Source: Marthasterias glacialis
Lineage: Eukaryota > Echinodermata > Asteroidea > Forcipulatida > Asteriidae
NCBI GenBank assembly: GCA_911728455.2
Contig: OU452231.1
Location: forward strand, 8,214,963-8,278,962
DNA: 64,000 nucleotides
Reading direction: 5' to 3'
The notes beneath the pieces were generated by a model that ran no database searches, was not told the DNA's origin, and worked only from the letters and a program-made list of their open reading frames with translations. A program made the translations under genes and the position numbers. Positions 57,877 to 64,000 of the stretch are shown here, one piece after another (within the stretch, counting starts at the first letter, position 1; each line of letters opens with the position of its first letter).

Positions 57877-60800
57877 GACTTTGGGACTTTGAAAAACTGG
57901 ATTTTATTTTCAGTTCGACTTTTTTAGAATCTCAGACTTTGGCAAGTTGTCTTTTGAAGTTCCGACATTTAAAATGACAATAAAATAATATAAGTTTTAA
58001 AGATTTTAAAATGAAAAAAACAAATTGTTTTTGCTCACTAGTTTGAAATTTGTCAAACATCTTTTTTTGATTTTGTAATAATTTTGCGTCGCCCGTACAC
58101 ACTGACAATACATCCAGACTTGTGGGGTCCGCATTGTTGGACTGTATTGTCCCTTTTCTAAAGATCTTCCTTGTGGGGTCCATTCTTTCCATTGATATTC
58201 CTTGTGGGGTCCATTGTTCTGTAGTTGTTGGGACCCCACAAGTACTGGTGGGTAAGTACGTCGGTGCCCACGCACCCACACCCACACTGACTGGCCATAG
58301 CATTCAGACTGGCAAAATGACCGTGCACGGATCTTGCGCCACGCAGCGGCCGATACTAACTGGTGTCTGTGCTCAAAAGTATGTGCTGGCCACTGCTGGG
58401 TACCAGGGATTATCAACAATAGGTCCTTTTATGCGAAGGTGGCCAATGTACATTTGCCGTGCATGTTTGCATCTTCGCTTCATAGTAACTGTAGTTTCCT
58501 GCCCTCGATGAGAAACTTCTCGATGTTTTAAACACATTGAGTATCATGTGCGGTGATGTAAAAAGCATTTTTGTGAACCCTCGAAATTTTGGCACCTCGG
58601 TGCTCGCTCTCATTCCATTTCGGACTTTATCAATTTCCTACAATCTCATCCCAGAAGAAACCACTACGTCAACTTGAACAATGAGATTTCTTTATTTTGA
58701 CTTTCCAGTATGGAGGAGCTGAACATCTTGAAGCCCCAGCAAGAGAGCTTCTGCTGGCACAGACGGTAATATTATCATCTCTTTTTCATATTAATAATTC
58801 ATTGTATGTTAATCTGTTTTTCCAATAAGAGTAAAATCCTTGTGTGCCTGGAAGAAAGTCGTAAGACTATACAACCTTTTTTCCGGACGCACAAAAAACA
58901 ACTTTTTGCCCCAGCAGAAACTCACAAGCAAAAAAATGGCTCTTTCGAAAAAAAGTAGGGCACAACTGTCTCATAATTGTTGCTAGATTTACTCCTTAGA
59001 CATGTGTTTCCATTCCAAAACAGAATTTAACTTTCCTGCAATGACTTATAAATGGCAGAACAAAAACTTTCACACTCGGTCTTCTTGAAACACAATTTTG
59101 GACAGTTATTGCTTAAGACCTTTTGCCGGTCATACTTTCGTTATGTCCTTCTTCCAGGCACACGATGAAATACTACTAAGTTCTTATAAAGCGCTTTATC
59201 ACAACGGTCTCAAAGTACTTGATTTTTTTTCTTTTTGCAGAGGTATGCAGTAGGTGAATTTGAATAAGCATCTATAGGGCACCTTAGGGCTTGTATAGCA
59301 CCTTAGGGTTGACAAGACAATGGGGCACAATCTGCAGCCTCACTTTGCCAGAAACACTAGGGCGAACCTTTTCTCTTGTTCACAATAAAGGTTTAGCGTT
59401 CAACTTTTGACCAGATTTGTGTACAAAAGACATCTGGCAAATGGTAATTGAGTGAAAGAACTTGCGCTGATTTTTGACATTATTTTATGATCTTTAGGAG
59501 GACTATGTTGAATATTCAAGACATGGGAATGTCATCAAAGGTCAGGAGAGAGCAAAGGTCAAATCCAAGTATGAAGAGGACATTTACACTAACAACCATA
59601 CGGTAAGTTATAGGAGTGTCATTTATGACAGACATGGCGCATTATAAATGTACACTATTATTATTATCATTATAAAGCTATAGAGTGTGTACAAGGTTAT
59701 TGGCAAGTGTGAGGAACGGATTTTTGAATGGTTTCAAATGGTCAGACAGCAGAAGGGTCTATGACTGATGGATTGATCAAATTTGCTTGACATAATAAAA
59801 GTCTATAATAGCTAAACAGAGGTGAAAACTGCAACCCTTCACATTTCAAATCTCAACTCTTATTCTTGTACCTCAATAGAGTGTTTGGGGGTCGTACTGG
59901 AAAGACTTTCGCTGGGGATACAGTTGCTGTCACTCAACGGTCAGAGGATCCTACTGCACAGGGCAAGCAGGGAAAGAGGCTGCTCGCGGAGAAATTCGTG
60001 TACCTGAAGATGATGTAGAAGAAGAAGAAGCACCCAAGTCACTGGTTGAGGTAGGTTCCCGTGTACTATGTAGACTGTATCAAGTAATACAACTTTTTAC
60101 TATGTTAGACTTTTTCAACGGAATTTTTTGTTGATGTATTTCTTGTGTGATAGAGCCGTCTCACTGAAGTCACATTTCTATAGCAACGCAGGTCTGCCAT
60201 GCTGGAGTACTGTGCACATGTAGGAGACATACGCGTTGTACCATCCAGCGTTGCCTTTGGTAGCACGTGTCCGTGCAGTTCTAGTAGCGTGTTTCCGTGA
60301 CGTGCGTGTGCAAGTACTCCAGTATGGCAGGTGATAAAATAGTGACGCCACGGGAGAAGGGTCTGTGAAATGAACCCTTGCATTATTTCATAAATGGCTG
60401 GAAGAGTTTACTGCAGTGTTTTTAAAACTAGGGTTCTGTCCAAGGATTCGGTAACGTTGAACATTGTAGACTCTTGGCAGCTCCTTACTAATTGTAAGGA
60501 GCCGCCAAGACACTCGGAATGTATCCACACTAGCAAGACATCCTAGCTAACACATAGAATGCGATTGTGTCTGCCAGTTAATATCGAGGACTTCAACAAA
60601 AGGGATCCAGGTGTTTTGACAAAGCAAGGAAATCCTCGCTTTCCCTTTTGTGTACGAGACCAACGGGTAGCATCGCTAAACAACAGTCTAAACAATGTGA
60701 GAACAAGTCCTCGATTTAGTGGGTTGGAAAACGTTTGTATGTTTTTTTGTAAGTGTACAAGGTTGTGTTACCATAAGTATAGCGTCAAGAGCACCGTTTC

Positions 60801-62578
60801 TTTTTCTTCTGTGATTATTCAGCAACACCGTGATAACCTTGAGAGAGAGCAAAAGAAGAAAGACAAGAAGAAGCAGAAGAAGAAAAAGAAGAAAAGACGA
60901 CATCACAGCAGCAGTGAGGAGAGTGACAGCGACAGCAGTGAAGAAGATGAAGAAGAAATTAAGAAGAAGAAACTGCTGCAGGTAAAAGTTTAAAGGGGGT
61001 AACTAAACTCGTACATCAAAAGTCCTGGGGTAGATTTCACAAAACTAGTCCTAACTTAGGACTTGTCCTAACTTACGGCAAGTCATTCATGTTAGGACTA
61101 GTTACTCATCCTAACTCGAGATAAGACTTGTCCTGGTGCTTTGTGAAATCCACACCTGCATCAGCGTTCGATTGTTCAACATATTCCATGGTAAAAAGGG
61201 CCTTGGAGACATTGGCCTAGTTTTTTTTTTTATCAAGGCTCAACATACCCACTGGACCACTGGCCAGAGTCCTGTAGATGAAGCATTGGGACAGTAATAT
61301 CAAAAAGAACAAGTCCTGCAGTCTAGTGTTTTTTCTAAACGCATACTTTTTAACCAGTTATCGCCGGATAACATGTGTACATGCCAATATTTTCCCTGTC
61401 AGAAACTGGATAACGTGAACTTTGTATTTTTGTGTGAATTTGGAAGACCAGGACAGAGGTCGCCTGGAAATTCCATTCCATGCAACGCTTCATTTCACCC
61501 ACACAAAGAGAACAAATGGTACTGGAAGTAATGCTGAAATTCTCCCTTTATGGGGAGGTTATTATGTAATCCCTGAAACCAGACCCTTATCCTTTTGTTA
61601 TAAGAAGAGGATCACAAGACATCAAGAGGCTTCCCCCATTGTTTGTCATTGTATTTTGGCTCAATGGAGGTAAGTTCGAGTGAACCCAAGATTCCAGCCT
61701 TGGTTCCGGCTGTGTGACCAATTATCGGCCGTGTCTTACGGCCAAGGTTTTGTGATTCATGCTGAATGAATCTGATATTTTCTCGGAAGAGAAACCAAAA
61801 ATCCCGGTGCTTCAATGAGAATATTTGTTCTCTTGGCTTTGTTTAGTGAAGGTTTCTTTGTGCCAGTGAGATTCTCAAAAAAAAATTATTTCAGTCTGAG
61901 AAATTATTCCCGTCAGCTGGCACGGAAAAATGTGGAGATCCCCGGCATTAGGTGCTGAAGATGGACTAATTAATGTATGCTTAAAATGTTCAAGTCCAAA
62001 CCTCCTTCTAAAAGTTCTCCAAACAAACAATCAAAACAAATGTTTTTGGTCTTGTAAAAATACTTCTGTTCCTGTGAATGTTTGTTGCTGCAAGACCCGT
62101 GGTCTTGGATAGATTTTCCTGAGAATCAAGCCCTATTGATATGTCATTTGAGTGGATGTGGTATAGACCGTTCCGGCTTTGGCAACAAACCCCGCCACCA
62201 CACCTTAGTTTGTGTACGGTTACGCTACACATGTGACCGAGTTTGACCGAGGTCACATGACCAAAAGGTGTGATCCAATTGGTCAACGCGCACAGTTTGA
62301 TTGACAGGCCGGAACAGTCTATTACAGTGATGGTTTATTGTAGGTTTGGTGGGGTTGAGATTTCATAGTTGTCTGTTTCCTTCTGATCACACACCCAGGC
62401 GCTGAAGAAAGAAGCCGAACACCAGTGGGAGGCAGAGCGCCTTCTCGCCATGGATGAAAGGAAACGACCGTACAATAGTCTCAAAGGGATGGACTCTCAT
62501 GCAGAACCCACGGAGGAAGAGATGGAGGCCTTCAGGATGAAGAGAAAGAGATTTGAGGACCCGATGTCACATTTCTGA
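44729..62578 (+). CDS. SLU7: Pre-mRNA splicing factor SLU7
   Basis: Fifteen exons splice into 576 codons: 44729-44892, 46160-46310, 47573-47653, 48454-48618, 49457-49525, 50761-50843, 51105-51150, 52182-52273, 53590-53657, 54654-54793, 58709-58765, 59498-59602, 59880-60050, 60823-60981, 62399-62578. All introns are GT-AG. SLU7 acts in the spliceosome at the second step, holding the 3' splice site for exon ligation. Family marks are [16 protein letters not shown] (27-42), [11 protein letters not shown], the CCHC zinc knuckle C117-C120-H125-C130, the block [46 protein letters not shown] and VWGSYW near 409. A Lys-rich then Ser/Asp/Glu-rich tract fills 470-515. Length is close to the vertebrate protein, about 585 residues from memory. 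The first ATG is used; a second Met follows at codon 3. Intron 10 carries a LINE. Confidence 0.96.
45070..45304. mobile_element. TA-flanked MITE in SLU7 intron 1
   Basis: TA-GACCGATCCACTAAGC opens and GCTTAATGGATCAGTC-TA closes. Inner blocks GACCAATCACAGC and GCTGTGATTGGTC extend the inverted repeat. Non-autonomous, about 235 bp. Confidence 0.85.
46397..46746. mobile_element. MITE-like element, AGCTCAACATTGGTAA ends (copy 2, SLU7 intron 2)
   Basis: Starts TTAAAGCCCCAGCTCAACAT and ends CCAATGTTGAGCTGGGCCTT, with the internal palindrome TTTTCGTCTTAGTAAGACG. It is in reverse orientation relative to the copy in gene C intron 1. Confidence 0.85.
47170..47492. mobile_element. GTGCCTGG-ended element (copy 1, SLU7 intron 2)
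   Basis: Opens with a perfect hairpin (TGTGCCTGGTAAAAGGGC returning as GCCCTTTTACCAGGCACA, 47172-47219). Its right part (AGAATTTAACTTTCCTRYAAT, ACTTTTGAATGGCA) matches 58843-59165 in intron 11. The hairpin may be a self-inverted end. Confidence 0.7.
47763..47940. mobile_element. Inverted-repeat element, uninterrupted copy (SLU7 intron 3)
   Basis: Matches 40809-41140 (GGCAAAACGAGGGAACATCG ... ATTTCATGGGAAGGG) but lacks the nested 140-bp MITE, so it shows the empty site. Confidence 0.8.
48890..49245 (-). mobile_element. SINE-like composite in SLU7 intron 4
   Basis: The minus strand reads GGGTTCGAGTCTCGGTCTGG, a B-box, then CACTTGTGTCCTTGAGCAAG, the body motif of SINE family 1. The GTGTCCTTGAGCAAGACACT block is tandemly doubled. 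Further left, CTGCAGCCAACCATGCCAGA and CTTTTACATGCAT match 25275-25420 and 59245-59400. Confidence 0.65.
49551..50017 (-). mobile_element. TTAACCAGTTGCCGCCG-ended element, copy 1 (SLU7 intron 5)
   Basis: Begins TTAACCAGTTGCCGCCG and matches the right half of 52393-53013 in reverse complement. It is truncated at its far end. A 129-bp segment, from TTGCAAAACATCGGCCGTTA to AACAATGGTGGAAGGACA, is tandemly duplicated (starts 49759 and 49888) with only a few differences. Confidence 0.8.
50483..50563. repeat. 17-bp tandem repeat CAGCCAGTTGCATTGGC
   Basis: About 4.7 copies with one or two substitutions, in SLU7 intron 5. Confidence 0.9.
50596..50729. mobile_element. Fold-back element AATGGGAGACTTTTGAG (copy 1, SLU7 intron 5)
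   Basis: Long complementary arms: AATGGGAGACTTTTGAGATG on the left, CTCAAAAGTCTCCCATT on the right, with CCCACAGACCGGTC blocks between and a small loop. It ends about 30 bases before exon 6. Confidence 0.85.
51345..52090 (+). mobile_element. Decayed LINE 3' end with internal repeat (SLU7 intron 7)
   Basis: At 51393-51520 a frame reads SWG, then after one frameshift [20 protein letters not shown] and LRKT-KTHLFEE. This is the same C-terminal motif order as the intact LINE in intron 10 ([19 protein letters not shown]). The 3' tail resembles TTATAAATATTCATTTTTAT with ATT repeats at about 52065-52090. Between 51550 and 51900 a GGACTTTAACTTCAGTTAGA-type segment of about 150 bp is repeated twice. 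Confidence 0.6.
52393..53013 (+). mobile_element. TTAACCAGTTGCCGCCG-ended element, copy 2 (SLU7 intron 8)
   Basis: A 620-bp element starting TTAACCAGTTGGCGCCGG and ending CCGGCGGCAACTGGTTAA, giving terminal inverted repeats of about 17 bp. It has no open transposase. It shares the interior blocks CACCCACACAAAGA, GGCTCAATGGAGGTAAG and CTTTGTTCTCTTGG with copy 3. Confidence 0.85.
53250..53402. mobile_element. Fold-back element AATGGGAGACTTTTGAG (copy 2, SLU7 intron 8)
   Basis: Shares its left end TGCAATGGGAGACTTTTGAG with 50596-50729 and closes CGGAATTCTCCCATTAC. Inner arms GCAGACTTACCAGGTA and TTACCTGGTAAGTCTGC are complementary. The interior differs from copy 1. Confidence 0.75.
53971..54188. 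mobile_element. MITE-like element, GGGCCATGT ends (copy 2, SLU7 intron 9)
   Basis: Reverse-complement match to 15830-16053 along its whole length, with shared blocks GGATTGTAAGACAT and CTACCAAAGTGTT when read on the minus strand. Confidence 0.85.
54225..54420 (-). mobile_element. tRNA-derived SINE-like repeat, family 2 (copy 2, SLU7 intron 9)
   Basis: The minus strand reads CCAGGTTGGCTTAAGG (A-box-like), then GGACCCCGGTTCGAATCCCA (B-box), then TTGCATGTGGATTGGGTTTT. It matches 16083-16345. A further fragment of the head (GGACTTGAACCCTGGTTCAT on the plus strand) is at 54845-54900, cut off by the LINE insertion. Confidence 0.65.
54905..57754 (+). CDS. LINE ORF2: endonuclease-reverse transcriptase
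   Basis: An uninterrupted 949-codon frame. An apurinic-type endonuclease domain spans about 15-215, with the CETWL block near 35, GDFNIH at 145-150 and SDHSA at 208-212. A reverse transcriptase domain spans about 460-760, with SAFDTVKH at 583-590, [13 protein letters not shown] at 636-648 and the catalytic YADD at 669-672. A C-terminal block [18 protein letters not shown] follows. The endonuclease nicks target DNA and the RT copies element RNA at the nick. By these motifs it belongs to the L2/CR1 group of non-LTR retrotransposons. The first roughly 12 residues derive from flanking DNA, since the family resemblance starts near [10 protein letters not shown], so the annotated Met is fortuitous and the natural N-terminus and any ORF1 are missing. 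It inserted sense-wise in SLU7 intron 10. Confidence 0.92.
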   Translation: MRFFQLFGGIMKIRNKTSAIVEFVLDKDLDILGICETWLTEDDNAAIGELASNGYTFKHIPRLTRRGGGVGILFKTKLQVLADCSSQPFKTFELLQCKVWTDLTIIRLAVIYRPPGSGHFSEFLEEFSNLLENNLFTTGSFVITGDFNIHMDVASTNTASFNDLLKAYGFQQHVYQPTHDRGHILDLFITRKSDDHCFSDLSIVGGISDHSAIICNLNMSKPTPTKKIISARNIQAIDTSSFISDLSEKGIVDQCSNPNPEEGVCAFNSIIKDVLNNHAPAKICVVKIRPNTKWYTDGIVQEKGRRKQLERQWRSTRLEIHRQMYVEQRQLVQSMIRSAKSAYYTNRVNECSGDSGRLFRLTDELLNRKKVSILPDHDNLDTLTNQFSCFFNDKVALICSSLATVCRPTNTSHSSECHRTTLTSTLDTLGQVSTDQVKSIIMKTPNKTCDLDPMPTHLLKKCLPVIVPVVTKIINGSFATGIVPSALKSANIRPVLKKPGLDHNLLKNYRPLSNLPYLSKIMERVAFCRLSEHLVDNHLLDTHQSAYRKNHGVETVLVNLTDHILQEMDKGNITALILLDVSSAFDTVKHSILIDRLQSFGVTTLALKWFKSYLSNRSQCISIDGTKSQATPLSTGVPQGSVGGPLLFSIYVQPLGQLIRNHNVHYHSYADDIQLYLSFRPTDDNLVNTIARLQDCIKDIQLWMSQNNLKFNELKSEFLLIGSKGMLNKISTHPISIGTSRIEPSQKCRDLGVIIDSNLNLNQHISAISKCIRYQLRNLAHIRKSLTLKATEILVHSLISSRLDFCNALLINLPESQINRLQRLQNSAARLVTLTKRTSHISPILQALHWLPVHQRIIFKVLLLIYHSIHGTSPKYLQDSLQLSVSTRQLRSTNTMLLNIPRSKHSWGDRSFSHSGPSLWNRLPLDLRQADTLSSFKTNLKTHLYSSRL
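54935..57876 (+). mobile_element. L2/CR1-like LINE, 5'-truncated, intact RT frame
   Basis: Starts at about the endonuclease N-terminus and ends in a 3' UTR of about 100 bp (GCGCCAGGAGTGTCATTTTT, GACAGACATGGCGCACTAC) followed by an (ATT)n tail at about 57848-57876. Tail-only relatives lie at 25210-25270 (minus) and 59608-59672 (plus). 5' truncation is usual for target-primed reverse transcription. The intact frame argues that the insertion is fairly young. Confidence 0.9.
58114..58245. repeat. CTTGTGGGGTCC repeat, direct and inverted
   Basis: CTTGTGGGGTCC occurs three times directly, and once inverted as GGGACCCCACAAG at the right end. It is in SLU7 intron 10, with related blocks at 17800-17960. 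Confidence 0.8.
58843..59165. mobile_element. GTGCCTGG-ended element (copy 2, SLU7 intron 11)
   Basis: Left end TGTGTGCCTGGAAGAAAG and right end CTTCTTCCAGGCACAC are inverted repeats. The interior matches 47290-47480. Confidence 0.75.
59245..59400. repeat. SINE-like body fragment (SLU7 intron 11)
   Basis: GGCACAATCTGCAGCCTCAC and GCCAGAAACACTAGGGCGAA match 49010-49060. Confidence 0.55.
59608..59672 (+). mobile_element. LINE 3' tail fragment (SLU7 intron 12)
   Basis: AGGAGTGTCATTTATGACAG, then ACATGGCGCATTATAAATG and an ATT-rich tail. It is the same 3' end as the intron 10 LINE. It starts only six bases after the exon 12 end, so this copy inserted at or next to the splice donor region. Confidence 0.75.
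60193..60332. mobile_element. MITE-like inverted repeat (SLU7 intron 13)
   Basis: TCTGCCATGCTGGAGTACTG on the left and CAAGTACTCCAGTATGGCAG on the right are complementary with a few mismatches. Inner blocks ACACGCTAC/GTAGCACGTG are partly paired. Confidence 0.7.
60472..60509. repeat. Hairpin CTTGGCAGCTCCTTAC
   Basis: A 16-base stem with one mismatch (CTTGGCAGCTCCTTAC, returning as GTAAGGAGCCGCCAAG) around TAATT, in SLU7 intron 13. Confidence 0.75.
61024..61158. mobile_element. MITE-like element GTAGATTTCACAAA (SLU7 intron 14)
   Basis: Ends GTAGATTTCACAAA and TTTGTGAAATCCAC are inverted. The interior consists of TCCTAACTTAGGACTTGTCC-type palindromic blocks. Confidence 0.8.
61352..61945 (+). 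mobile_element. TTAACCAGTTGCCGCCG-ended element, copy 3 (SLU7 intron 14)
   Basis: Starts TTTAACCAGTTATCGCCGG and follows the copy in intron 8 along its length (CACCCACACAAAGAGAAC, GGCTCAATGGAGGTAAG, TTTGTTCTCTTGGC). It loses similarity at its right terminus, where the closing inverted repeat is degraded. Confidence 0.8.
62164..62321. mobile_element. TA-flanked MITE (SLU7 intron 14)
   Basis: TA-GACCGTTCCGGC opens and GCCGGAACAGTC-TA closes. 158 bp, with CACATGTGACC and GGTCACATGACC blocks inside. It ends 77 bases before the last SLU7 exon. Confidence 0.8.
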
Positions 62579-62681
62579 TTATATTGAAGAGGAATTTGAT
62601 ATTTTCTTTTCATTGTTGTTTTTTGATGGGGTGGAATAGAAAGGGGGCACTCCTTAGTGACTAGGAATAATGTGTCATGTC

Positions 62682-62870
62682 ATGGGTGAGCGGTCTAGTG
62701 TGCACTTGACCGGACTCAAGTTCTGGTGGCTATAAATTCATCGGGATGCGGGTTCGAGTCCCGGTCATGACACGTTGTTTCCTTGAGTAAGATATTGAAC
62801 AATAATTGCTTATCTTCACCCAGGGGTAAATAGGTACCTGTGAGGGCAGTGTTGGTTCCTGTGATTTGAT
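62682..62870 (+). mobile_element. tRNA-derived SINE, family 1 (in SLU7 3' UTR)
   Basis: A-box-like GGGTGAGCGGTCTAGTG and B-box GGGTTCGAGTCCCGG, then CATGACACGTTGTTTCCTTG and the TACCTGTGAGGGCAG body. It inserted about 100 bp after the SLU7 stop, so it would be part of the mature mRNA if the signal at 62948 is used. Confidence 0.7.
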
Positions 62871-62947
62871 TTAGTTTAATGGTGCGCTACATACTTGGCT
62901 GCACAGGCTGTGTACTCCCCAGGGAGCTGAGATGGTTTAAGGATTGA

Positions 62948-62953
62948 AATAAA
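62948..62953 (+). terminator. Probable polyadenylation signal, SLU7
   Basis: AATAAA, 370 bases after the stop codon. A second AATAAA at 63681 could give a longer 3' UTR. Confidence 0.5.
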
Positions 62954-62959
62954 TGGCCC

Positions 62960-64000
62960 ACTGATCAGGGGTAATAATGTTCATGCCAAAATTGGTGGAT
63001 GGCGGCGCTGTACAGGTGTCCATTATTTTTTATGATGTAAATTTTCAATGAAGCAAACTTTAACTGTGAAGGGAAAGTGCACTCAGTGAAAAGACTTTTC
63101 TTCTTGATGTAAAATTCAAGTCTTGACCAGAGATATGTGCTCATCGTCACAGGAAGTTGTAGTGGCTTGACCCGTGTTTGCATGAGTGGTCACAGTACAT
63201 AAACACTGTACCTGCTAATAATATGTAGCACTTATTGCTGCATTAAACCCGGTTCAGCGAATTTGACGTCACAACTTTGCAACAAATAATTTGCTCAAGT
63301 GTATTGAACTTTTTTGCGAAATTCGGTGCGAATGTTGGAGAGTGAGGTCAAATTCGCTACGCCTTCGCATTCACATGAAGTAAGAACCAGACTTTACAAT
63401 GAACTTTTACATTTTACTGTAATCAGGAACTAGAGTTTTAGTTTTGGGTTGTCAGGGGCAAGGGAGGAGAGATGATTAGAATCTGTTTCAAAAGTCAGAA
63501 GTTGCGAATAGAAATGAGTGTTTAGCCCTATACTAAAGTGTTATGTTTTTGTAAATACCTGTACATATTTTACTCTTTTTTTCTATTGCTATTGGGTATC
63601 ATGCTTGATAGTTGGAGATCCTTCAGTTGAACTATTCTTTCCTCAATCGATCTCAAGGGCTTCCATGTTGGATGCCACTGAATAAATCGGCAGTACAATG
63701 TTAAGCCATGTGTACTAAAAATGTATATAGTCCATGTGCCCTTGTTTTGACATCTAAACCACGCTCTATTGAAATGTTCCCAGCGGCATGTGCTCAGGGC
63801 TTGTTTTGCGGACATTTGGCGACTTCAAAGGTCACATCATTCAAAGGCGATCAAACCCTTAACGTCACTCCTTATCTAAGATTTGTGCCCACCTCAGGGC
63901 AGAACTTTAATGTTTTGGTTTTCACCTTGATGTGATACCACATTGTGTATCCGGTTGGTAAGTCATTGTGTCACAGGCGCATGCATCTGCTGTACGCATC
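62960..64000. other. Downstream flank, no gene seen
   Basis: Possible extended SLU7 3' UTR up to the AATAAA at 63681. The rest has no recognisable exons. Confidence 0.45.

Noticed and set aside
60559..60993. 144-codon frame containing SLU7 exon 14 as a separate gene
   Set aside because: The first 88 codons are intron. Only the segment from 60823 matches SLU7, and it is preceded by a good acceptor.

Overview
This is metazoan nuclear DNA: AT-rich, with short exons, GT-AG introns and many transposon-derived repeats. There are no bacterial operons, rRNAs, CRISPR arrays or complete tRNA genes. The repeat spectrum (fold-back elements, TA- and TTAA-flanked MITE-like elements, tRNA-derived SINEs, an L2/CR1-like LINE) and the gene style suggest a marine deuterostome, most likely an echinoderm. 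The species assignment is inference.

Region 1 (about 5-40.5 kb) holds three + strand genes, called A, B and C here (coding spans 6152-9399, 25524-27716 and 36071-39283). Each encodes a small secreted protein of about 140 residues: a signal peptide exon followed by two exons that each carry one LDL-receptor class A (LDLa) domain. All coding introns are phase 1, and the last coding exon segment is exactly 182 nt in all three, so they are tandem paralogues. A and B are closer to each other and share two extra cysteines in the second domain. C lacks these and has altered calcium-site motifs. A and B, and probably C, have an untranslated first exon upstream, best seen in B, where a TATAAATA box precedes a spliced leader exon. 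The spaces between the genes contain only repeats.

Region 2 (about 44.6-63 kb) holds one complete 15-exon gene for the second-step splicing factor SLU7 (576 aa). Every exon could be placed and joined in frame. Its introns are crowded with mobile DNA. Intron 10 carries a nearly full-length LINE with an intact 949-codon endonuclease/reverse transcriptase frame. Other introns hold three copies of a roughly 600-bp inverted-repeat element, TA-flanked MITEs, fold-back elements and SINEs. Several of these families recur in the 5-42 kb region, so the two halves share one repeat population.

No enzyme pathway or defence locus is visible. The most notable items are the tandem LDLa secreted-protein family with its lineage-specific cysteine pair, minisatellites in which every unit is itself a hairpin, a nested MITE with a visible empty site, and a fold-back element whose arms derive from a 68-bp tandem repeat. 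Exon positions were worked out by hand from splice signals, reading phase and family resemblance. No alignment or database search was run.
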